Translations under genes and position numbers: made by a program
DNA from: JACDAL01 sp035646635
Lineage (GTDB): Bacteria > Actinomycetota > CADDZG01 > WHSQ01
Assembly: GCA_035646635.1 (NCBI GenBank)
Contig: DASRPA010000208.1
Coordinates: 1 to 7,579 of the forward strand
DNA: 7,579 bases
Reading direction: 5' to 3'
Part shown: piece after piece, positions 6,476 through 7,579 of the stretch
Layout: each line of letters opens with the position of its first letter
How positions within the stretch are numbered: position 1 is the stretch's first letter
The notes under the pieces: model-generated
What the model was told of the DNA's origin: nothing
The model's database searches: none
The model's input: the letters and a program-made list of their open reading frames with translations, nothing else

Positions 6476-7333
6476 GTGCATCCGGGGGCCGGGATGCGCT
6501 CTCCGGCATCTGACGGGGTTTCCACAACCGCCGCAGAAACCCGGGCCGGGCGCGTGATCGCTTTCGCCAACCAAAAGGGGGGCGTGGGCAAGACCACATC
6601 CACCATCACGCTGGGCGCCTGCCTGTCCGAGATCGGGTACCGGGTCCTCGTTTGTGACATGGACCCCCAGGGGGGCTGCGGCATCGGGCTCGGGATCGAG
6701 CCCTCGACCCTCGAGCTGTCCATCTACAACCTGCTCCTCGATCGCAACTGCGCCGCGGCCGATGTGCTCCAGAAGACGTCGATCCACAATCTCGACCTCC
6801 TGCCCTCGAATATCGATCTCGCCGCCGCCGAGCTGATGCTGGTGCAGGAGGTGGCTCGAGAGCACAGCCTGCGCCGGGTACTCGAACCTCTAAACCTCGA
6901 CTATGACTTTATCCTTATAGATTGTCCTCCTTCGTTGGGGCTCCTCACCATCAACGCCCTGAGCGCAGCCGACGGGGTCATCATCCCGCTCGAGTGCGAG
7001 TACTACGCGCTGCGTGGAATGGCGCTGCTGCTGGACTCGATCGACAGGGTCACCGAGCTGCTCAACCCCAAGCTGGTGATCGACGGCATCCTGCCGACCA
7101 TGTACGACGGCCGGACGCTTCACGGTCGTGAGGTCCTGGGGCGCGTGAAAGAAGCGTTCGGTGACAAGGTCTTCGAGGTGATCATTCGCAAGACCATCCG
7201 CTTCGCCGAAGCACCGGTGGTGGGGGAGCCGATCGTTCACTATGCGCCCGCCTCGCCGGGCGCCGCCGCCTACCGGGAACTCGCCCAGGAGGTGATTGCT
7301 CGTGTCGCGTCGCGCCAGACTGCCGGGAGCTGA
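6476..7333 (+). CDS. parA: ParA/Soj-type chromosome partitioning ATPase
   Basis: ParA/Soj ATPases bind nucleoid DNA as ATP dimers, and a partner that stimulates hydrolysis drives movement of the bound DNA or cargo. From GTG 6476 the protein has 285 residues. A non-conserved Ser/Thr/Ala-rich tail of about 25 residues precedes the deviant Walker A motif at 34-41 (KGGVGKTT), which has the signature Lys34 and P-loop Lys39. The A' motif DMDPQGG (61-67) carries Asp63, equivalent to catalytic Asp44 of Thermus Soj. Walker B is at 145-151 (FILIDCP), with Asp149. The C-terminal IIRKTIRFAEAP block is typical of Soj, so the ATPase should be active. No parB follows. Instead a small candidate RHH protein starts inside the end of parA. 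The neighbourhood matches the actinobacterial parA-like gene upstream of scpA/scpB, not the parAB locus near the origin. ATG 6494 (279 aa) is an alternative start. Confidence 0.95.
   Translation: MHPGAGMRSPASDGVSTTAAETRAGRVIAFANQKGGVGKTTSTITLGACLSEIGYRVLVCDMDPQGGCGIGLGIEPSTLELSIYNLLLDRNCAAADVLQKTSIHNLDLLPSNIDLAAAELMLVQEVAREHSLRRVLEPLNLDYDFILIDCPPSLGLLTINALSAADGVIIPLECEYYALRGMALLLDSIDRVTELLNPKLVIDGILPTMYDGRTLHGREVLGRVKEAFGDKVFEVIIRKTIRFAEAPVVGEPIVHYAPASPGAAAYRELAQEVIARVASRQTAGS
7287..7292 (+). promoter_or_regulatory. ribosome binding site of the parA partner, inside parA
   Basis: A perfect AGGAGG lies in the parA coding end, nine bases before GTG 7302. It supports real translation of the overlapping downstream frame and tight coupling to parA. 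An in-frame TTG at 7296 is only three bases from it and less likely as a start. Confidence 0.75.
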
Positions 7334-7579
7334 GGAACTCTTCCGGCGCACGGGACCGGGCCCGGAACAAGAAGCCCCACGGGCGCCCGAAGAAATACAA
7401 GGCGACTTGTCGACTAAAAGACAAGGCGATCTATCTATCAGAGACGAAGCACTCGACCGTGCCGCTCGACCGGCGCCGGCGAAGGCTCCCAAGCACGACG
7501 AGAAGATCACCTTCTACTGCACGGGCGAGGATCTCATGGCCCTGGAGCGGGCCCGGCTCAGCCTGCGCTCGGAGCACGG
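7302..7579 (+). CDS. ParA-associated small protein with predicted RHH-like domain, 3'-truncated by the window edge
   Basis: The frame starts at GTG 7302, overlaps parA by 32 bases and is open to the window end, giving 92 residues. Three parts are visible. Residues 1-18 are basic with the motif RLPGAEELFRRT. Residues 19-64 are a Pro/Ala/Glu/Arg-rich, probably disordered linker. From residue 65 comes HDEKITFYCTGEDLMALERARL, a short strand followed by a helix. I recall similar proteins after parA in other Actinobacteria, with a basic PG-ELF N-terminus and a conserved domain at the C-terminus, but no name or function. Strand-then-helix of this kind is how ribbon-helix-helix DNA-binding domains begin; the second helix would lie beyond the edge. 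If so, the protein could be the DNA-binding partner of ParA, with its basic tail stimulating the ATPase as in plasmid ParG or Omega. That is inference. The linker contains an imperfect 24-base tandem repeat (QGDLSTKR/QGDLSIRD) belonging to the octameric repeat family. Confidence 0.82.
   Translation, partial: MSRRARLPGAEELFRRTGPGPEQEAPRAPEEIQGDLSTKRQGDLSIRDEALDRAARPAPAKAPKHDEKITFYCTGEDLMALERARLSLRSEH
7399..7438. repeat. octameric repeat cluster 3, inside the parA partner gene
   Basis: Five adjoining 8-base units are seen: AAGGCGAC, TTGTCGAC, TAAAAGAC, AAGGCGAT and CTATCTAT. It shares CGACTTGTCGAC, then 8 bases, then AAGGCGAT with cluster 1. Because 24 bases equal eight codons, the cluster stays in frame and encodes a repeated QGDLS peptide. 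The A/T-rich codons (act, aaa, aga, cta, tct) contrast with the G/C-ending codons on both sides. Confidence 0.8.

Overview
The window reads as a chromosomal segment of a high-GC actinobacterium (Actinomycetota). The basis is gene order plus G/C-ending codons, not a database search. The backbone pyrG – ald – xerD – parA – small parA partner follows the pyrG/xerD/parA/scpA/scpB neighbourhood known from Streptomyces and Mycobacterium. Several places differ from those model genera: a lipoprotein gene sits after pyrG, where a NUDIX hydrolase gene is often found, and a deoB/dksA-like pair on the minus strand separates xerD from parA. This may point to a deep-branching class such as Rubrobacteria, Thermoleophilia or Acidimicrobiia, but the window does not settle the class.

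Layout. 1-1551 (+) is CTP synthase, open at the left edge. 1663-2265 (+) is an unrecognised predicted lipoprotein. 2266-2529 is a 264-base gap with one small hairpin and no recognisable gene. 2530-3642 (+) is alanine dehydrogenase and 3617-4570 (+) is a XerD-type tyrosine recombinase that overlaps it by 26 bases. 4582-4626 is a perfect 13-bp inverted repeat between the convergent xerD and deoB. 4634-5824 (-) is phosphopentomutase and 5867-6214 (-) is a short DksA/TraR-type zinc-finger protein. 6215-6475 is a divergent intergenic region that holds two clusters of octameric repeats and a candidate parA promoter. 6476-7333 (+) is a ParA/Soj ATPase. 7302 to the right edge (+) is the start of a small protein whose visible C-terminal part looks like the beginning of a ribbon-helix-helix domain.

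Functional themes. Two genes, xerD and parA with its partner, concern chromosome resolution and segregation, and scpA/scpB would be expected just beyond the right edge. The others are nucleotide and amino-acid metabolism (pyrG, deoB, ald) and transcriptional control (dksA-like). The most interesting part is the right-hand 1.3 kb. There a ParA is followed, with a strong ribosome binding site and an overlap, by a basic-tailed candidate RHH protein instead of ParB. The parA leader carries a tandem TGTCGAC array. Related octameric repeats occur upstream of the dksA-like gene and inside the partner's coding sequence. This could be a chromosomal analogue of plasmid ParA–RHH partition cassettes, or simply a conserved gene pair invaded by a dispersed repeat family.
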